Below are positions 61,759 to 64,000 of a stretch of 64,000 nucleotides of DNA, piece by piece (within the stretch, counting starts at the first letter, position 1; each line of letters starts with the position of its first letter). Position numbers and translations under genes: made by a program. The stretch comes from Acetobacteraceae bacterium UBA6159. GTDB taxonomy: Bacteria; Pseudomonadota; Alphaproteobacteria; Acetobacterales; Acetobacteraceae. Under the pieces are notes generated by a model. That model saw nothing but the letters and a program-made list of their open reading frames with translations. It did no database searches and was not told the DNA's origin. The stretch spans positions 1 through 64,000 of the forward strand of contig DIUL01000032.1 in assembly GCA_002422345.1 (NCBI GenBank), written 5' to 3'.

Positions 61759-62025
61759 ATGCGGTGTTTCGTAACGGCAACATGCGGCATGCTGTGGCTT
61801 GCCGGCTGCGCTCAACCCGAACCGGCGGTGGTTGCATCGTTCGAGGCGCCGTTGCCCCCGGCGGCACCGATCAGGCTGATGCCTGATGTGCCGTTCAGGG
61901 CGCCCGTTCCTGTCGTCGCGCGGGTCGACCCGCGGGTGAAATTCAAGACCAGTCCAGACTGTCACTACACAAACTATGACGGGTCCTGCAAATTCAAGAA
62001 GTACCCGTCCTACAGAATTCAGTAG
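61759..62025 (+). CDS. Small putative lipoprotein
   Basis: An 88-aa protein with a lipoprotein signal (ATCGMLWLAGC, Cys17). The mature part is Pro/Ala/Val-rich and ends in CHYTNYDGSCKFKKYPSYRIQ-like sequence with two cysteines spaced for a disulfide (at the two C in CHY and SCK). No family is recognised. The gene is followed by the convergent 100-aa gene. Confidence 0.6.
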   Translation: MRCFVTATCGMLWLAGCAQPEPAVVASFEAPLPPAAPIRLMPDVPFRAPVPVVARVDPRVKFKTSPDCHYTNYDGSCKFKKYPSYRIQ

Positions 62026-62061
62026 GTCTGGTCGAAGCCCACCGCTCCGTGGGCGCAGGCG

Positions 62062-62364
62062 TCAGATTGACCCGGATTGCTTGAGGTCACGGCTCAAGCG
62101 CTGCACCGCGTTGGCGCCGAAGGCCACATGCAGCCGCCGGCCAACCATCACCGCCAGCCAGTCCGGACGCTCCCGCAGCACCCCTTCCTGTATCAGGCGA
62201 TCCATCTCGTCCGCGATCGCCTCATTGATCTGGTTGATCACGTCATCGTCCATCGGGCGGCCGGCGAATGCCTTGACCCGCGCATTCAGGCGGGCCGTGG
62301 CAAACACCTCCCGATCGCTGACCGTCGAGGGAGTCTCGAACAGAAGCTTGTGCAGATCGACCAT
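62062..62364 (-). CDS. Conserved-looking hypothetical protein
   Basis: A 100-aa acidic/basic helical protein (VDLHKLLFETPSTV, INQINEAIADEMDRLIQEG, LAVMVGRRLHVAFGANAV). There is no signal peptide or membrane segment. No family is recognised. The frame and codon use look real. It is divergent from the methyltransferase gene. Confidence 0.55.
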   Translation of the reverse strand: MVDLHKLLFETPSTVSDREVFATARLNARVKAFAGRPMDDDVINQINEAIADEMDRLIQEGVLRERPDWLAVMVGRRLHVAFGANAVQRLSRDLKQSGSI

Positions 62365-62522
62365 GCGAGGATCATGAAGCGCCGCGATGGGAAATGTCCA
62401 TCATCGGTTGCTGGTTCGTGCGAAATCCGACCCGGCGGAGTGGACAGCGCGGCCGGAAACGGTGATCAGGGGGCCGGGGCGCCAGGCGCTCCGCTGACCT
62501 TCCGCAAGGGATTGCCACACGG

Positions 62523-63122
62523 ATGAATGCCGCCAAGTCCGCCCCCGCCGCCGGGCGCAACCGTGAGCCGATCCTGGGGGTGTTGCGAGACCTCCTGCCA
62601 CGGCCGGCGCTGGTCCTGGAGATCGCCAGCGGCACGGGCGAGCACGCCGTGTGGTTCAGCCAGGCCTTGCCCGATCTGACGTGGCAGCCGACCGACCGCG
62701 ATGAGGAGGCCTTGAGCAGCATCGCCGTCTGGCGCGATCTGGCGGGGCTGCCGAATGTGCTGCCGCCGCTCAGGCTGGATGCCTCGGCCGACACCTGGCC
62801 GATCGCCGAGGCGGACGCGATCGTCTCGATCAACATGGTCCATATCGCGCCCTGGGCCGCCACGCAGGGGCTTATCGCGGGTGCCGGACGGGTGCTGACC
62901 CAAGGGGGGATGCTGTTCCTGTATGGCCCGTTCCGCGAAGGGGGCGTCCATACCGGCCCCGGCAACGCGGCGTTTGATGCGGACCTGCGGGCGCGCGACC
63001 CATCCTGGGGCATACGCGACCTTGACGAGATCACCGCGCTGGCGCGCCATCACGGGCTTGTCCGATCGGACCGGATCCCGATGCCGGCAAACAATCTGAG
63101 CGTGGTGTTCCGCCGGCGTTGA
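62523..63122 (+). CDS. DUF938-family class I SAM-dependent methyltransferase
   Basis: A 199-aa methyltransferase-like protein. The SAM-binding motif I is VLEIASGTGEHAVWFS, followed by WQPTDRDEEAL (acidic ribose-binding end), then motif SINMVHIAPW and LFLYGPFREGG. The pattern matches the DUF938 family. The substrate is unknown. The start has no strong ribosome binding site. Confidence 0.88.
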   Translation: MNAAKSAPAAGRNREPILGVLRDLLPRPALVLEIASGTGEHAVWFSQALPDLTWQPTDRDEEALSSIAVWRDLAGLPNVLPPLRLDASADTWPIAEADAIVSINMVHIAPWAATQGLIAGAGRVLTQGGMLFLYGPFREGGVHTGPGNAAFDADLRARDPSWGIRDLDEITALARHHGLVRSDRIPMPANNLSVVFRRR

Positions 63123-63156
63123 CTGCGTGGCTACCGGCCTGGCCGGAGGTCGAGCC

Positions 63157-63540
63157 TCAGACGTGGAAGCTTTCCCCGCAGCCGCAGCGGCCCTTTTCGT
63201 TCGGATTGACGAAGGTGAAGCCCGAGGTGAGCTTCTTGACCTCGTAGTCCATTACCGAGCCGATCAGGAACAGGCTGGCCTTGCGGTCCACCAGGACGGT
63301 CAGTTCCTTGTCCTTGACCACTTCATCGGTCGGCGCGGGGGCGTCGGTCCAGGTCAGGTCATAGGACAGGCCCGAGCAACCCTTGGTGTTGACGCCGATG
63401 CGCAGCAGCTTGCCCTGCTCCCCCTTGTCATACAGGCGGCGCAGGCGTTCGGCCGCGGCGTCGGTCAGGGTCATCAGGGGCGGCAGTGCGCGGGTCTTGC
63501 GCGCGGGTGCCGGGGTGATGGTCGCCGTGTTCGTGTTCAT
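63157..63540 (-). CDS. Iron-sulfur cluster assembly accessory protein (IscA/SufA/HesB family)
   Basis: A 127-aa A-type Fe-S carrier. The conserved cysteines are visible: one in NTKGCSGLSYDL and the final pair in GRCGCGESFHV. The N-terminal 20 residues are Thr/Ala-rich and variable. Start 63540 (MNTNTATITP) is preferred over 63552. It follows sufT on the same strand with a 23-bp gap, so it is the third gene of a SUF-type tail. Confidence 0.93.
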   Translation of the reverse strand: MNTNTATITPAPARKTRALPPLMTLTDAAAERLRRLYDKGEQGKLLRIGVNTKGCSGLSYDLTWTDAPAPTDEVVKDKELTVLVDRKASLFLIGSVMDYEVKKLTSGFTFVNPNEKGRCGCGESFHV

Positions 63541-63563
63541 GGTGTGCTCCATCTCGCGGCCGA

Positions 63564-63923
63564 TCAGAACATGTTCAACTGCAGGCGGGCTTCTTCGGTC
63601 ATCCGGCTCTGATCCCAGGGCGGATCCCAGACGGTCTCGACCTCACAGGAGGTCACGCCCGGTACCGCCATCACCGCGGCACGCACCTGCTCGGGCAGTT
63701 CCTGGGCGCTGGGGCAGGCCGGGGCGGTCAGTGTCATCTCCACCTTCACCGCGCCGTCGTCATGGATGTCGACGGCATAGATAAGGCCGAGTTCGTAGAT
63801 GTTCACCGGGATTTCCGGATCATACACGGTGGCGATGGCGTCGATCAGGGTCGTTTCCGACAGCCGAGCGGGCACTTCCCCTTCGGGAGTCCAGGCGGAG
63901 TGCGGCTTGGATACGTCGTTCAT
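63564..63923 (-). CDS. sufT: SUF-associated DUF59 (MIP18-like) protein SufT
   Basis: A 119-aa protein of the DUF59 family. Motifs are VYDPEIPVNIYELGLIYAVD and LTAPACPSAQELP, including the conserved Cys. Members assist Fe-S cluster maturation. Start 63923 overlaps the upstream gene by four bases (ATGA), so it is coupled to sufU. Confidence 0.92.
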   Translation of the reverse strand: MNDVSKPHSAWTPEGEVPARLSETTLIDAIATVYDPEIPVNIYELGLIYAVDIHDDGAVKVEMTLTAPACPSAQELPEQVRAAVMAVPGVTSCEVETVWDPPWDQSRMTEEARLQLNMF

Positions 63924-64000
63924 GGTTCCCCCTCGGCGCTGGTCGCTTCCCTGGTGCCATCCAGCGCGGCGATCAGCGCGTGCCACGGCAAAGTCGCGCA
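63920..64000 (-). CDS. sufU: SUF scaffold protein SufU (C-terminal fragment)
   Basis: Only the last 26 residues are in the window: CATLPWHALIAALDG then a variable tail. The CxTLPWHxL end is a hallmark of SufU/IscU-type proteins, with the third conserved Cys as the first residue here. It overlaps sufT by four bases. The rest lies past the right edge, so the call depends on this short motif and the SUF neighbours. Confidence 0.75.
   Translation of the reverse strand, partial: CATLPWHALIAALDGTREATSAEGEP

Noticed and set aside
61577..61774. 65-aa frame in the lipoprotein divergent gap
   Set aside because: It overlaps the start of the next gene, shows no conserved features and sits in AT-rich promoter-like DNA.

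Overview
The window is visibly GC-rich and reads as an alphaproteobacterial chromosome, most likely Rhodospirillales/Acetobacteraceae. Three things support this: the gene order tRNA-Leu, tig, clpP, clpX; a SAM-II (metA-type) riboswitch in front of metZ; and a SufU-SufT-IscA/SufA tail at the right edge. The family-level placement is inference. Nothing points to a phage, plasmid or transposon.

Left part (1-13510): a protein quality-control block on the minus strand (clpX partial, clpP, tig, tRNA-Leu). It is followed by an IclR-type regulator, two small unknown proteins, metZ with its riboswitch, apaG, folE, a run of amide-hydrolase genes (a small AtzG-like partner, an amidase, an acetamidase/formamidase and a second amidase) and ribA. 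Middle-left (13511-26024): redox and catabolic genes, namely an FMO-like monooxygenase, a luciferase-like monooxygenase, a thiamine-diphosphate enzyme, a DbpA-like DEAD-box helicase, a GMC oxidoreductase, a LOG-family hydrolase, an M23 peptidase and a Baeyer-Villiger monooxygenase.

Centre (26165-51099): the most unusual part. One complete Liv-type ABC importer (26165-30576, plus strand) is followed by a second complete one (38235-43308, minus strand). The second importer is enclosed by two giant paralogous genes of about 7.2 kb each, encoding 2407 and 2409 aa, which lie in inverted orientation and point away from each other. Each giant protein has six glycine/alanine-rich units of about 203 aa, a conserved central domain, five to six bacterial Ig-like domains and an RTX-type C-terminus. 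This is the layout of a type I secreted surface adhesin. The two genes share promoter-like elements at identical spacing, an 80-nt leader and at least one 74-bp perfect match, so the interval between them is a candidate for recombinational inversion that would swap the N- and C-terminal halves.

Right part (51277-64000): an isochorismatase-type hydrolase, a third amidase followed by a 57-aa AtzG-like gene, an amidohydrolase, a secreted GH13 protein with an FG-GAP-like N-terminus, a HpcH/HpaI aldolase, a PhyH dioxygenase, an NtaA/DszA-type flavin monooxygenase, small envelope and unknown proteins, a DUF938 methyltransferase, and the end of a SUF iron-sulfur operon. Many convergent gene pairs are separated by strong perfect hairpins.
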